From contig URHY01000015.1 in NCBI GenBank assembly GCA_900547815.1, positions 1-32,192 on the forward strand: DNA of 32,192 nt. Reading direction: 5' to 3'. Under the pieces are notes generated by a model. The model did not search any database, had not been told where the DNA came from, and worked only from the letters and a program-made list of their open reading frames with translations. The stretch's first letter is position 1, and each line of letters begins with the position of its first letter. Position numbers and translations under genes: made by a program. Origin of the DNA: an uncultured Solobacterium sp. Lineage in GTDB: Bacteria > Bacillota_I > Bacilli_A > Erysipelotrichales > Erysipelotrichaceae. Shown piece by piece: positions 6,386-15,930 of the stretch.

Positions 6386-7607
6386 TTAACTTACGTCTTT
6401 TTGAACGATTCAAACGAATCGTTCTTTTTGTTGCTGGAGAAATATTTAAAATGATTGCGAATGAAATGAAGTAAGATAGAATACTACTTCCTCCATAAGA
6501 AATAAGTGGCAATGTGATACCAGTGATTGGTAATAATCCAACAATCATTCCTGTATTTTGTAGTTGCTGATATAGCAACATCGCGATAATACCAATAACA
6601 ACGAATCGATCTTTTTTATCTTTTGCAGCATAAGCAATTTTGCATAAATAAATATCAAGTAATAAACAAAGTAATAATATAAATGTAGTTCCAATAAATC
6701 CAAAACATTGTCCAAAAGCAGCAAAGATAAAATCTGTATGCGCTTCAGGAATAGAAATGATATTTGCTTGTAACCCATATCCAGTTAATCCGGCACTGCC
6801 TAACGACAATAATGCAGTGTATAACTGATTCGAACTACCTCGAATGTTACTTTCTGGTTCTAACCATGCATCAATTCTTTGAAGTTTGTATGAAGATATA
6901 AATGAAGTAAGAATATTAGGGTATTCAAAATATAAGAATAAGAATGCTCCTACAACAATAACCACACAGGCGAAAATTCCAATAATATACTCTTTACGAA
7001 TACCACTACAACACACTAAAACGAAGATATTGAATACGATGATAATACATACACCAGTATCTGGCTGCATCATAATCAAAAATAATGGTGGGAATAATAC
7101 TTTTGCGATTTCCCACAACAACATCAAGTCATCTTTATGTGTTGGATTTGGATGTGCATTTTGATGATCAACAATAATTTGTGAGACTAAAACAATTAAA
7201 ACAATTTTAATGAATTCACTTGGCTGAAAGCTACCAATCAAAGGCAGTTGAAACCATGAAATGGCACCATTAGTTTCACTCGCAAAAGGAAGTGTTATAC
7301 CTACAAAATTATATAATAAGCGTGAGAGAAACAAATAAACTAGACAAAGCATAAGAATTTTATATGCCGTATCCATGTATGAATATATTTTTTTGTTTTG
7401 AAGAATCGAAAGGAAAAACATGGCGAAAAATCCTACAATAAACCAAAATAATTGACGCAATAAATATGAATATCCACTTCCGTATTTTATTAAGTTGAAA
7501 GAATTGTATAGTGCAAAACAACTAGTCATACCAAAAAGGATTAGAATTAGAATCAAACCAATATCAATTTGAATGGATTTGTTTTTCCATTGAATTGTTT
7601 GTTTCAT
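6369..7607 (-). CDS. SEDS peptidoglycan polymerase, RodA/FtsW family
   Basis: 412 residues with about ten membrane segments, starting around residue 16. SEDS motifs are present: QPSEFIKIVLIVL, QPDTGVCIIIVFN, EAHTDFIFAAFGQ containing the conserved catalytic-site Asp, and the C-terminal GITLPLISYGGSSILSYF. The family polymerises lipid II into glycan strands together with a class B penicillin-binding protein. The HTDFIFA and GLLPITGITLPLISYGGSS form fits RodA (elongation) better than FtsW, but either is possible. The ATG at 7607 has GGAGG at good spacing. It is convergent with nadK and divergent from mutS, so it is its own unit. Confidence 0.92.
   Translation of the reverse strand: MKQTIQWKNKSIQIDIGLILILILFGMTSCFALYNSFNLIKYGSGYSYLLRQLFWFIVGFFAMFFLSILQNKKIYSYMDTAYKILMLCLVYLFLSRLLYNFVGITLPFASETNGAISWFQLPLIGSFQPSEFIKIVLIVLVSQIIVDHQNAHPNPTHKDDLMLLWEIAKVLFPPLFLIMMQPDTGVCIIIVFNIFVLVCCSGIRKEYIIGIFACVVIVVGAFLFLYFEYPNILTSFISSYKLQRIDAWLEPESNIRGSSNQLYTALLSLGSAGLTGYGLQANIISIPEAHTDFIFAAFGQCFGFIGTTFILLLCLLLDIYLCKIAYAAKDKKDRFVVIGIIAMLLYQQLQNTGMIVGLLPITGITLPLISYGGSSILSYFISFAIILNISPATKRTIRLNRSKRRKLININS
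6403..6429 (+). terminator. Terminator of nadK, inside the RodA/FtsW gene
   Basis: A 9-bp perfect stem (GAACGATTC, 6403-6411, with GAATCGTTC, 6416-6424), AAAC loop and five T residues. It lies within the 3' coding end of the convergent gene. Confidence 0.75.
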
Positions 7608-7663
7608 TAGTGATAACCTCCTTATTCAGTGCTTTTAATTATAACATATTTATTTTGAAATTT

Positions 7664-7672
7664 TGGTATAAT
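7664..7672 (+). promoter_or_regulatory. Extended -10 promoter of the mutS-mutL block
   Basis: TATAAT at 7667-7672 preceded by TGg (extended -10). No good -35 is seen 16-18 bp upstream. The predicted start is near 7679, giving a leader of about 16 nt before the mutS ATG with AGGATGAT as ribosome site. Confidence 0.5.
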
Positions 7673-7694
7673 AGTCATGTTAGGATGATGATTT

Positions 7695-10235
7695 ATGGCA
7701 GAAAAAAAATATACACCAATGATGCAACACTATTTAAAAATGAAAGAAGAAAATCCCGATGCGATTTTATTTTATCGTTTAGGGGATTTTTATGAGATGT
7801 TTTTTGATGATGCAAAGTTGGCTTCACAAGAATTGGATTTAGTATTAACAGGAAGGAGTGCAGGGGTAGAAGAAAAAGTACCTATGTGTGGCATTCCTTT
7901 TCATGCGGCCAATTCATATATTTCACGCTTAGTAAAGAAGGGATATAAAGTAGCAATTTGTGAACAATTAGAAGATCCTTCCAGTGCTAAAGGATTGGTG
8001 GATCGAGGAATTGTTAAAATTATTACACCAGGAACATATATGGATGCAACTATGGATGCCAAGTCGACAAACTATATGGCATCATGTAGCGTGTCAAGTT
8101 TTGAAATTACAGTTATCTATTGCGAATTAAGTACGGGCGAGTTGAAATATCAAACTCTACAAAGATCTTTAGTTGCTTTACAAAAAGCATTATTAGAACA
8201 AAATGTAAGTGAGCTTGTTTGTCCAATGACAATGGATAAAAAATGGATAGCTGCCCTAGAAGAGATGGATACAATGCTCGTTTCAAAACATAAAAAGGCA
8301 AATATTGATTTACAAGATCTACCTTTATTAAATGAAATTGAATCCGAGTCATTAAAAGAGGCATTTGCACTGTTGATGGCCTATTTAAAAGACACACAAA
8401 AACAACATATCGATCATTTTTTACCTATAGAATCCATGGACAAAGATAAAGTGCTGGTCATGGACTATGAAACGAAGAATCATTTGGAGTTGGTTTCAAG
8501 TCAATCAACAAATGCAAAGGCAGAAAGCTTATGGTCTTTTATGGATAAATGCCAAAGTGCCATGGGTTCAAGACTATTGAAAAGATGGATTGAATACCCA
8601 TTGATTGATGCAGAAAAGATTGCGAAAAGACAGGCTGCAGTTAAAGATTTAAAAGAAAACTTTATGTTAAAAGAAAACCTAAAAGAACATTTAGTTTATG
8701 TATATGATATGGAAAGACTTGCGAGCCGTATGGCTTATGGGAATGCAAGTCCAAGAGATGTACTTCAACTTGTTGCTACATTGGAACACGCAAAACCTAT
8801 TTTAAATTTAGCTTCTTCCTTGAATTCATATCCAGAATTTAATGAAGTTCCAGACTGCCAAGAATTATACAATGAAATAAAAAATGCGATTATAGAAAAT
8901 CCACCACTAACACTAAAAGAAGGTGGAGTCTTTAATGATGGGTACAATCAGGAATTAGATGAAGTTCGAAAAATAGCAAAACAAGGAAAAGATTTTATTT
9001 TAGAACTAGAAGCTAAAGAGCGTGAAAGAACAGGGGTTAAATCATTAAAAGTAGGATATAACCGTGTGTTCGGTTATTATATTGAAGTTCGTAATGGAAA
9101 TTTGGGTAATATCAAAGAAGAGTTTGGGTATCACCCGAAACAAACACTTGCGAATGCAACAAGATTTATTACACAAGAATTGAAGGAAAAAGAAGAACAA
9201 ATCTTACATGCGCAAGAAACAAAGATAAAATTAGAACAAAGTTTATTTAATGACTTATTATTAAGAATAAAAAGAGACTTGTTTGATCTTCATGCGTGTG
9301 CACAAGCGTTATCTACGATTGATGTACTTGTATCTTTGGCAATTCTTGCCAGCGAAAAAGGATATGTATGTCCAACGTTCCATCCAGGATACAATGTCAA
9401 TGTAGTAGAAGGAAAACATCCGATATTGGATGATCGTATGAAGAAAAAAAGATATGTGTCGAATGATTGGAAAATGTCAGAAGATGAACATATACAATTG
9501 ATTACAGGTCCGAATATGGGTGGTAAATCTACATATATGCGACAAAATGCATTACTTGTAGTTATGGCCCAAATGGGAAGCTTCATACCTGCAAAAACAG
9601 CAGAATTACCTATTTTTGATCGCATTTTTACAAGAATTGGTGCTTCGGATGACATACTAACTGGAAAAAGTACATTTATGGTCGAAATGATGGAAGCTAA
9701 TACAGCTTTACGCTATGCAACGAAACACTCATTAATTTTATTTGATGAAATAGGTCGAGGAACTGCAACATATGATGGTATGGCTCTTGCACAAGCTATG
9801 CTTGAATATATTGATGAAGCAATTGGCGCAAAAACATTATTTTCGACGCACTATCACGAATTAACAGATTTAGCAGAAGAACATCAATCTATGCGTAATG
9901 TTCATGTGGATGTGCGAGAAGAAAAAAATGAAATTGAATTTAGATACCGTGTTGTCGAAGGAAAAGCAGATAAATCTTATGGTATCAATGTTGCCAAACT
10001 CGCACATTTACCAAAGGTTGTTTTGGACAGAGCTTCACAACTTTTATCGAATTTTGAAAACCAAGATAATAATCAAAATTATCAACCAAGTTTATTTGTG
10101 ATGGATCAAGTTCAACCAGAAAAATCTAAACTTTTACAACAATTACAAGAATTAGATATTGATTCAATGACACCAAGAGATGCTCTAGATTGTCTTTATG
10201 AATTAAAGAAACTAAGCGAAAAAATAGAATTATAG
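7695..10235 (+). CDS. mutS: DNA mismatch repair protein MutS
   Basis: Recognises mismatches and small loops and recruits MutL. The mismatch-reading Phe-x-Glu element is present as FYE at 32-34. The 846 residues include the connector, lever/clamp region and the C-terminal ABC ATPase with Walker A GPNMGGKST (605-613), the DEIGRGTATYDG Walker B/signature region and STHYHE. This is MutS1, not the anti-recombination MutS2. The C-terminal end has the linker and helical dimer/tetramer segment (..MTPRDALDCLYELKKL). The start at 7695 gives the standard MutS N-terminus. mutL follows after about 30 nt. Confidence 0.97.
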   Translation: MAEKKYTPMMQHYLKMKEENPDAILFYRLGDFYEMFFDDAKLASQELDLVLTGRSAGVEEKVPMCGIPFHAANSYISRLVKKGYKVAICEQLEDPSSAKGLVDRGIVKIITPGTYMDATMDAKSTNYMASCSVSSFEITVIYCELSTGELKYQTLQRSLVALQKALLEQNVSELVCPMTMDKKWIAALEEMDTMLVSKHKKANIDLQDLPLLNEIESESLKEAFALLMAYLKDTQKQHIDHFLPIESMDKDKVLVMDYETKNHLELVSSQSTNAKAESLWSFMDKCQSAMGSRLLKRWIEYPLIDAEKIAKRQAAVKDLKENFMLKENLKEHLVYVYDMERLASRMAYGNASPRDVLQLVATLEHAKPILNLASSLNSYPEFNEVPDCQELYNEIKNAIIENPPLTLKEGGVFNDGYNQELDEVRKIAKQGKDFILELEAKERERTGVKSLKVGYNRVFGYYIEVRNGNLGNIKEEFGYHPKQTLANATRFITQELKEKEEQILHAQETKIKLEQSLFNDLLLRIKRDLFDLHACAQALSTIDVLVSLAILASEKGYVCPTFHPGYNVNVVEGKHPILDDRMKKKRYVSNDWKMSEDEHIQLITGPNMGGKSTYMRQNALLVVMAQMGSFIPAKTAELPIFDRIFTRIGASDDILTGKSTFMVEMMEANTALRYATKHSLILFDEIGRGTATYDGMALAQAMLEYIDEAIGAKTLFSTHYHELTDLAEEHQSMRNVHVDVREEKNEIEFRYRVVEGKADKSYGINVAKLAHLPKVVLDRASQLLSNFENQDNNQNYQPSLFVMDQVQPEKSKLLQQLQELDIDSMTPRDALDCLYELKKLSEKIEL

Positions 10236-10242
10236 ATATGAA

Positions 10243-10254
10243 ATTCATATGAAT
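10243..10254. repeat. TTCATATGAA palindrome between mutS and mutL
   Basis: ATTCATATGAAT, a 12-bp perfect palindrome, sits immediately before the GGAGG ribosome site of mutL. It is identical to the core of the array at 3874-4379 and to the copy in dnaX. A regulator bound here would overlap the mutL translation-initiation region. Confidence 0.4.
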
Positions 10255-10267
10255 GGAGGTGCAAAAT

Positions 10268-12097
10268 GTGGCTAAAATACATGTATTAAGTGAACACTTA
10301 ACAAATATGATTGCGGCTGGAGAAGTTGTTGAAAGACCAGCTGGAATTGTAAAGGAATGCGTTGAAAATAGTATTGATGCGGGGGCAACTGTTATAGAAG
10401 TTGAAGTCTATCAAGGTGGTATTGAGAGAATTGTGATTACAGATGACGGTTGTGGAATGGATCATGAAGATGCACATTTAGCTTTTATGCGACATGCCAC
10501 AAGTAAAATGCATTCCGAAGAAGAATTGTTCAATATTCAAACAATGGGATTTAGAGGAGAAGCATTACCAAGTATTGCTTCTGTCGCCCAAGTTGAATTG
10601 CAGACAAGTAATGGAGAAGAAGGAACCTTATTAAGATATAACTATGGAAGTTTGGATGTGGATGAAAAATGTAATTGTCCTAGAGGAACAAAATTAGATG
10701 TTTCTGGATTATTCATAAAAACACCTGCTCGATTCAAACATTTGAAAAGTACTTCATATGAGTTTTCTGTCATTGCAGATTTAATGAATAAAATGGCATT
10801 ATCACATCCGAATATTCGTTTTCAACTTTCTCATGATGGACGAGTTGTGTTTCAAACGAGTGGAAACGGGAATATTCAAGAAATTCTATATCAAATGTAT
10901 GGAAAAGAAGTAGCCCAAAATGCAATTCCTTTTGAAGGAAGTAATGAAGATTTTCACATTCATGGATATGCGATTCAGCCAAAAATCAATCGTGCTACAA
11001 AATATTTTATGTTTTTAACTCTAAATACAAGATTGATTCGTAGTGTCGCAATCCAAAAAGCGATTCTAGATGCTTATAGTGATTATATGCCGCCAAATCG
11101 TTTTCCAATTGTAGTATTACAGATGGATTCAGACACACAATTGGTTGATGTAAACGTTCATCCAAATAAATGGGAAGTTCGCTTATCAAAACAAGGTGAA
11201 ATGTTAGATTTGATAAAGAAAACGATTCAAGATGCGTTGAATGCTTCTTTAAAAACAGTAGCAGTAAGTAAACCTGAAAAGAAAAGTGTTATATTTGAGC
11301 AACCAGAAATTCAATATTCATATCCTGTTAAGCAATGTCCAAAAGAAGATAAAAGAATTGAACAGAGTTTTAAAAATTATAATCCAGTAGTCATCAAAGA
11401 AAAAATGGAGCAGATACAGGTATATGAAGAAAAAACGGCTACTGATATAAAAATACAAGAAGAGCCTATTTCATATCCGATTCCTAAAGAGGAAGAAGTT
11501 AATGATAAGGGACCAGAATTCTTTAAACATTTACAAGTTTTAGCTCAATTACACGATTCATATATATTATGCAGTAATGAAGAAGGGTTAGTTATTGTGG
11601 ATCAGCATGCTGCACAAGAAAGATATCATTATGAACAATTGAATGAGAAATTATTGGTGCAATGTACAAACAAACAACCGCTTATGGTTCCTATCCAATT
11701 GGATGTTTCAAGTAATGTGTTGGCTCAATATATGGCAATCAATGAAAAAACAGCATTCTTTGGGATTGAATTTGAACCATTTGGAACAGATCAATTGATT
11801 CTTCGTGAAATTCCATTATGGTTTCATGATGTGGACCAAAAACAATTCTTACAAGATTTATTAGATTATTTTGTCGAAAATCAAGATGTAGATATGGCAA
11901 AACTTAGAAAACATATGATTGCGACAATGGCATGTCATAGTTCAATTCGTTTTAATCGACCATTATCTATGCAGGAAATGAAGCAGGTTATTTTAGATTT
12001 ACAAAAGTGCAAACAACCATATCACTGTCCTCATGGAAGACCAACAGTCATTGTGATGAGTGATAATGAATTGAGAAAGGAATTTGAACGTGGATAA
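10268..12097 (+). CDS. mutL: DNA mismatch repair endonuclease MutL
   Basis: GHKL ATPase that couples MutS to strand incision. N-terminal motifs: AAGEVVERPAGIVKECVENS, DDGCGMD, and GFRGEALPSIASV. The C-terminal domain has the metal-binding endonuclease motif DQHA-x2-E-x4-E (445-456), the ACHSSIR element and CPHGRP near the end, so this is the nicking form used by organisms without MutH. GTG 10268 is chosen because GGAGG (10255-10259) is 8 nt upstream; an in-frame ATG at 10253 overlaps that site and is unlikely. A charged linker (about 335-410) joins the domains. It overlaps miaA by a few bases. Confidence 0.96.
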   Translation: MAKIHVLSEHLTNMIAAGEVVERPAGIVKECVENSIDAGATVIEVEVYQGGIERIVITDDGCGMDHEDAHLAFMRHATSKMHSEEELFNIQTMGFRGEALPSIASVAQVELQTSNGEEGTLLRYNYGSLDVDEKCNCPRGTKLDVSGLFIKTPARFKHLKSTSYEFSVIADLMNKMALSHPNIRFQLSHDGRVVFQTSGNGNIQEILYQMYGKEVAQNAIPFEGSNEDFHIHGYAIQPKINRATKYFMFLTLNTRLIRSVAIQKAILDAYSDYMPPNRFPIVVLQMDSDTQLVDVNVHPNKWEVRLSKQGEMLDLIKKTIQDALNASLKTVAVSKPEKKSVIFEQPEIQYSYPVKQCPKEDKRIEQSFKNYNPVVIKEKMEQIQVYEEKTATDIKIQEEPISYPIPKEEEVNDKGPEFFKHLQVLAQLHDSYILCSNEEGLVIVDQHAAQERYHYEQLNEKLLVQCTNKQPLMVPIQLDVSSNVLAQYMAINEKTAFFGIEFEPFGTDQLILREIPLWFHDVDQKQFLQDLLDYFVENQDVDMAKLRKHMIATMACHSSIRFNRPLSMQEMKQVILDLQKCKQPYHCPHGRPTVIVMSDNELRKEFERG

Positions 12098-13004
12098 GCA
12101 GAAAGTATTAGCAATCGTTGGTCCAACTGGAATCGGAAAAACAAGTCTTTCCGTATGGTTGGCTAAACAATTGAATGGTGAAATTATATCTTGCGACAGT
12201 ATGCAAGTGTATAAAAAAATGGATATTGGCACGGCCAAAGTAACACAAGAAGAAATGCAAGGTGTACATCACGAATTGATTGATGTTCAAAATTATGATG
12301 AACCTTACAATGTAAAGGTGTTCCAAGAAAAATGTCGTACGGCTATCAAAGATGTTGTAAAAAGAGGGAAGTTTCCCATTCTATGTGGTGGAACAGGTCT
12401 TTATTTAAAAGCTGCATTGTATGATTATGAATTTCAAGAAGAACAAGAAGATGCAGCTTATACAGCCTATTTAAATTCTAAAACAAATGAAGAATTGGTT
12501 GAGATGTTAGAAGAACAAGATGTAAAAGCTCTAGAAAAAATTCATCCCAACAATCGTAAACGTTTGATTCGTGCTCTTCAAATTTGCCATAGTGGTACAC
12601 CAAAATCCAAACAAGAAGATAAACAACAACATATTCCATTGTATGATGTATACTTTTTAGGTTTAGATATAGATCGAGAAATTTTACATGATCGAATCAA
12701 TAAAAGAGTGGATATTATGTTTGAGAATGGTTTGGTCAAAGAAGTTGAAGAATTATTCTCAAACCCAAAAACATGGGAATATACAAGTTTTCAAGGTATT
12801 GGATATAAAGAGTTTAAAGATTATTTCTTAAAAGAAAAAAGTATAGAGGAAGTAAAAACAGCTATAAAAACACATTCTAGACAATATGCGAAAAGACAAT
12901 ATACATGGTTTAAAAACCAAATGCCTGTACATTGGTTTGAAGCTCAAAATAGAAATGAAATATATAATGCAGTAAAGGAATGGTTGATGGATGAAGACAA
13001 ATGA
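12090..13004 (+). CDS. miaA: tRNA dimethylallyltransferase
   Basis: Adds the dimethylallyl group to N6 of A37 in tRNAs reading U-starting codons. The P-loop GPTGIGKT is at 11-18, followed by SCDSMQVYKKMDIGTAK (tRNA/substrate loop), HHELIDV, ILCGGTGLYLKAAL and NRKRLIRALQI. The 304-residue length is typical. GTG 12090 is preferred over TTG 12084 because AAGGAA (12077-12082) is better spaced. It overlaps mutL and also overlaps the next gene by 14 nt, indicating translational coupling. The mutS-mutL-miaA order is common in Firmicutes. Confidence 0.96.
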   Translation: MDKQKVLAIVGPTGIGKTSLSVWLAKQLNGEIISCDSMQVYKKMDIGTAKVTQEEMQGVHHELIDVQNYDEPYNVKVFQEKCRTAIKDVVKRGKFPILCGGTGLYLKAALYDYEFQEEQEDAAYTAYLNSKTNEELVEMLEEQDVKALEKIHPNNRKRLIRALQICHSGTPKSKQEDKQQHIPLYDVYFLGLDIDREILHDRINKRVDIMFENGLVKEVEELFSNPKTWEYTSFQGIGYKEFKDYFLKEKSIEEVKTAIKTHSRQYAKRQYTWFKNQMPVHWFEAQNRNEIYNAVKEWLMDEDK

Positions 13005-13677
13005 AAGAAGTGAATTGTTGCTTGGAAAAGAAGCATTAGAAAAACTAAGCGATAAAACGGTCCTTGTTGTTGGTGTGGGTGGAGTTGGATCTTTTTGTGT
13101 AGAAGCCTTAGCAAGAACTGGGGTAGGTCATCTAATTCTAATAGACAAGGATTGCGTAGAACCAAGTAATATTAATCGTCAATTGGTTGCGACCTTAGAT
13201 ACAGTATATCAAATTAAAGTCAATGTATTGAAAGAAAGAATTCGTACACTAAATTCAAATTGTATTGTGGATACATATGCATTTTTCTATGACCAGACTA
13301 AAGATGATGAGATCTTTTCACAATCTATTGATTTTGTGGTAGACTGTATTGATTCCATTCAAAGTAAAAAGGATTTAATGCAAGCCTGTATATCTCGAAA
13401 TATACCATTCTTATCAAGTATGGGAATGGCTAGGCGCAAAGATCCTACAAAACTTGTTGTTACAGAAATAGAAAAGACAAGTTATGATCCAATGGCTAAA
13501 CAGATTCGTCAATGGAAACGAAAAAATCGTATACGTAATAAGATTTGGGTAGTGGCATCTACAGAAATTCCTATGCCAGTAGAATCAGGACAACCATTAC
13601 CAAGTGCAATTTTTGTTCCCGCAAGCGCAGGACTACTTCTTGCGAGTACCTGTGTAGAAAGATTGATTGAAGTATAA
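12991..13677 (+). CDS. tcdA: E1-like ATP-dependent dehydratase, TcdA/YgdL type
   Basis: ThiF/MoeB/E1 superfamily. The nucleotide-binding GVGGVGS is at 28-34, followed by LILIDKDCVEPSNINRQL with the ATP-site Asp, Asn and Arg, and VDCIDSIQSKKDL. The gap after IPFLSSMGMARRKDPTKL matches TcdA rather than MoeB or ThiF, which carry zinc Cys pairs not seen here. TcdA cyclises N6-threonylcarbamoyl-A37 in tRNA. At 228 residues it is somewhat shorter than the E. coli protein. It overlaps miaA, another A37 modification gene, which supports a tRNA role. Orthology is likely but not proven. Confidence 0.88.
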   Translation: MKTNERSELLLGKEALEKLSDKTVLVVGVGGVGSFCVEALARTGVGHLILIDKDCVEPSNINRQLVATLDTVYQIKVNVLKERIRTLNSNCIVDTYAFFYDQTKDDEIFSQSIDFVVDCIDSIQSKKDLMQACISRNIPFLSSMGMARRKDPTKLVVTEIEKTSYDPMAKQIRQWKRKNRIRNKIWVVASTEIPMPVESGQPLPSAIFVPASAGLLLASTCVERLIEV

Positions 13678-13694
13678 AACGGAAGGAAAAGTAT

Positions 13695-14594
13695 ATGAAG
13701 GATGTATTTATTGTAAATCCTAAATCTGGAAAGAACAGTCAATATGAATTGATTAAGGAAATTAAAGAGCATTTTCAAGGGAAAAGAATTATTATCGAAA
13801 AAACCAAAGGACCTGAACATGCGACATTTATCGCAAAAAAATATGCTCTATCCAATGAACCTGTACATTTGTTTGTTTGTGGTGGAGATGGAACTTTGCA
13901 TGAAGTCATAAATGGATGTGCTGAAAAAGAAAATGTGATTATTTCAGTGATTCCGATCGGGACGGGAAATGATTTTGTAAAATATTTTGAAAATTTAAAA
14001 AAAGAAGACTTTTTAAATTTGTCAAACTATTCAGAACCAGAATATATAGATTGTGACTTAATAAAAGTAAATGGAGAATACTCAATAAATACTGTCTCTT
14101 TTGGCTTTGATGTTGAAGTCGCAAAACAAGTAAATGAATTAAAGAAAAAAATGCCTACAGAAGGTATTATTCCATACGCATTATCCGCTTTGATCAGTTT
14201 AAGAAAACCGATATGTAAAGAATATCAAATTCAGGTCGATACAAAAAAATTACCGAAAGATAAATATGGATTTTTAGTATTTGCGAATGGAAAATACTAT
14301 GGTGGAGGCTTTAAACCATGTCCAGATGCCAATATTGATGACGGATGGATGGATGTCTGCCTGATTTCAAATGTGAAAAGACATCAAATCATAAAATTGG
14401 CAAAAAAATACCAAGAAGGAAATCACCTTCAATATACGAATCTAGTGTCTATGTATCAGGCAAAAACGGTTCATTTAGATACAGAAAATGAGCTTATTTA
14501 TGCAAATTTAGATGGAGAAGTTAAAGGATTTAAAAATCCTACCATTGAAATTGTAGAAAAGGCAATTCGACTTGCCCTTCCTAGAATATCGTGA
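13695..14594 (+). CDS. Diacylglycerol/lipid kinase family protein (DgkB/YegS-like)
   Basis: 299 residues of the DAGK-catalytic family. NPKSGKN is at 8-14, the nucleotide-binding GGDGTLHEVING at 63-74 and the IGTGNDF motif around 88-94. The C-terminal region has FANGKYYGGGFKPCPDANIDDG, typical of soluble lipid kinases. Likely role: phosphorylation of diacylglycerol released during envelope polymer synthesis, at the inner face of the membrane. The ATG at 13695 has GGAAGG upstream. It follows the tcdA-like gene after 17 nt, so it is probably in the same operon. Substrate specificity (diacylglycerol, sphingoid base or other lipid) is not visible. Confidence 0.88.
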   Translation: MKDVFIVNPKSGKNSQYELIKEIKEHFQGKRIIIEKTKGPEHATFIAKKYALSNEPVHLFVCGGDGTLHEVINGCAEKENVIISVIPIGTGNDFVKYFENLKKEDFLNLSNYSEPEYIDCDLIKVNGEYSINTVSFGFDVEVAKQVNELKKKMPTEGIIPYALSALISLRKPICKEYQIQVDTKKLPKDKYGFLVFANGKYYGGGFKPCPDANIDDGWMDVCLISNVKRHQIIKLAKKYQEGNHLQYTNLVSMYQAKTVHLDTENELIYANLDGEVKGFKNPTIEIVEKAIRLALPRIS

Positions 14595-14601
14595 GTATGA
14601 T
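14572..14601 (+). promoter_or_regulatory. Possible internal promoter before the CNNM/CorC gene
   Basis: TTGCCC (14572-14577), an 18-bp spacer and TATGAT (14596-14601). A weak but acceptable sigma-A match overlapping the end of the upstream gene. Confidence 0.3.
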
Positions 14602-14632
14602 ACAATATTCAAAAATATAGGGAGTGTGAAAA

Positions 14633-15904
14633 ATGGATTCGGATTTATGGATACAAATCCTAGAGTTAGTAGTTTTATTAACATTATCAGGCTTTTTTTC
14701 TTCAGCTGAAACAGCAATGGTTTCAGTCAGTAAAATTCGTTTGAGAACTTTGGAGGAAGAAGGAAATAAAAAGGCTGCATTGGCTTTAAAAATATTGGAA
14801 AATCAATCAAAAATGTTGAGTGCAATATTAATTGGAAACAATTTAGTCAACACATCAGCGGCAAGTATTGCTTCTGTGATCGCATATTCTTTTGGTGGAG
14901 CAGCTGTTAGTATAGCTACATTTATTATTACTTTTTTAATTTTAGTATTCGGCGAAATTACACCTAAAACATGGGCTACGATCAATGCGGATAAACTTGC
15001 GCTTGCGTATGCACCTATAATTATTTTTTTGATGAAAATATTAACGCCTGTTATTTGGTTTGTGAATTTGTTTAGTTCAGGTATTTTAAAATTAATGGGC
15101 ATACAAGATTCAAACAAAAATATATCAATGACTGAAAGTGAGTTGCGTACAATTGTAGACGTTTCTCATGAAGAAGGTGTCATTGAAGAAGATGAAAAAG
15201 ACATGATCAATAAAGTGTTTGATTTAGGGGATGCCAAGGCAAAAGATGTAATGGTTCCTCGTGTTCACGTTGTGATGGCAGAAATCGATAGTACATATAA
15301 AGATTTATTGGAGATATTTAGAGAAGAAAAATTCACGCGTATTCCAATCTATAAAGATAAAATCGATAATATTATTGGTATTGTCAATATGAAAGACTTA
15401 TTGATGTATGATGATTTTTCACATTTTGACATGCAGAAAATTTTACGTAAACCTAAATTTACGTATGAAAATAAAAAAGTATCTGAATTATTGATTGAAA
15501 TGAAACAATCCACATTTAACCTTGCGATAGTCATGGATGAATATGGAGAATTCTCAGGTATCGTTACGTTAGAAGACATTATTGAAGAAATTGTTGGAGA
15601 TGTACAAGATGAATACGATGCACATGAAGAAGAAAATATTATTAAATTAAATAATCAAACATATGATGTTAAAGGATATTTAAGTTTACATGATTTAAAC
15701 GATTATTTAGATTTAGATTTAGATAGTGAAGACTTCGATTCTGTTGGAGGACTTGTCATTGATGCACTAGGCCGTTTGCCACAGACAAATGATGAAACAA
15801 CTTTACCAAATGGAATCCGCATTAAAGTCTTGAAGGTAGAAAAAAACCGCATAGAATCAGTCAGATTAATTTTACCAGATGCATTAACACAAAAGGATGT
15901 TTAA
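14633..15904 (+). CDS. CNNM/CorC-type membrane protein with CBS domains
   Basis: 423 residues. The N-terminal DUF21/CNNM membrane domain (1 to about 155) starts with LSGFFSSAETAMVSVSKIRLRTL, with helices around 7-24, 62-85, 92-112 and 124-148. A tandem CBS pair (about 205-325) includes DVMVPRVHV and GIVTLEDIIEEIVGDVQDE, and a C-terminal CorC/HlyC transporter-associated domain runs from about 338. The family is linked to magnesium export or homeostasis and is often called hemolysin-like; a toxin role is not implied. ATG 14633 has AGGGAGTGTG upstream. It ends in a strong terminator. Confidence 0.92.
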   Translation: MDSDLWIQILELVVLLTLSGFFSSAETAMVSVSKIRLRTLEEEGNKKAALALKILENQSKMLSAILIGNNLVNTSAASIASVIAYSFGGAAVSIATFIITFLILVFGEITPKTWATINADKLALAYAPIIIFLMKILTPVIWFVNLFSSGILKLMGIQDSNKNISMTESELRTIVDVSHEEGVIEEDEKDMINKVFDLGDAKAKDVMVPRVHVVMAEIDSTYKDLLEIFREEKFTRIPIYKDKIDNIIGIVNMKDLLMYDDFSHFDMQKILRKPKFTYENKKVSELLIEMKQSTFNLAIVMDEYGEFSGIVTLEDIIEEIVGDVQDEYDAHEEENIIKLNNQTYDVKGYLSLHDLNDYLDLDLDSEDFDSVGGLVIDALGRLPQTNDETTLPNGIRIKVLKVEKNRIESVRLILPDALTQKDV

Positions 15905-15926
15905 ACAAAATAAACATCCTTTTTTC
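15891..15926 (+). terminator. Terminator of the mutS-to-CorC block
   Basis: A 13-bp perfect stem (AAAAGGATGTTTA, 15891-15903, with TAAACATCCTTTT, 15911-15923) and a T-run. The palindrome also faces the end of the minus-strand yggS gene and may act in both directions. Confidence 0.85.
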
Positions 15927-15930
15927 TATA

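Noticed and set aside
8113..8397. Open frames on the opposite strand of mutS and in other genes
   Set aside because: They lie wholly inside strongly supported genes, lack ribosome sites and have compositions of antisense shadows.
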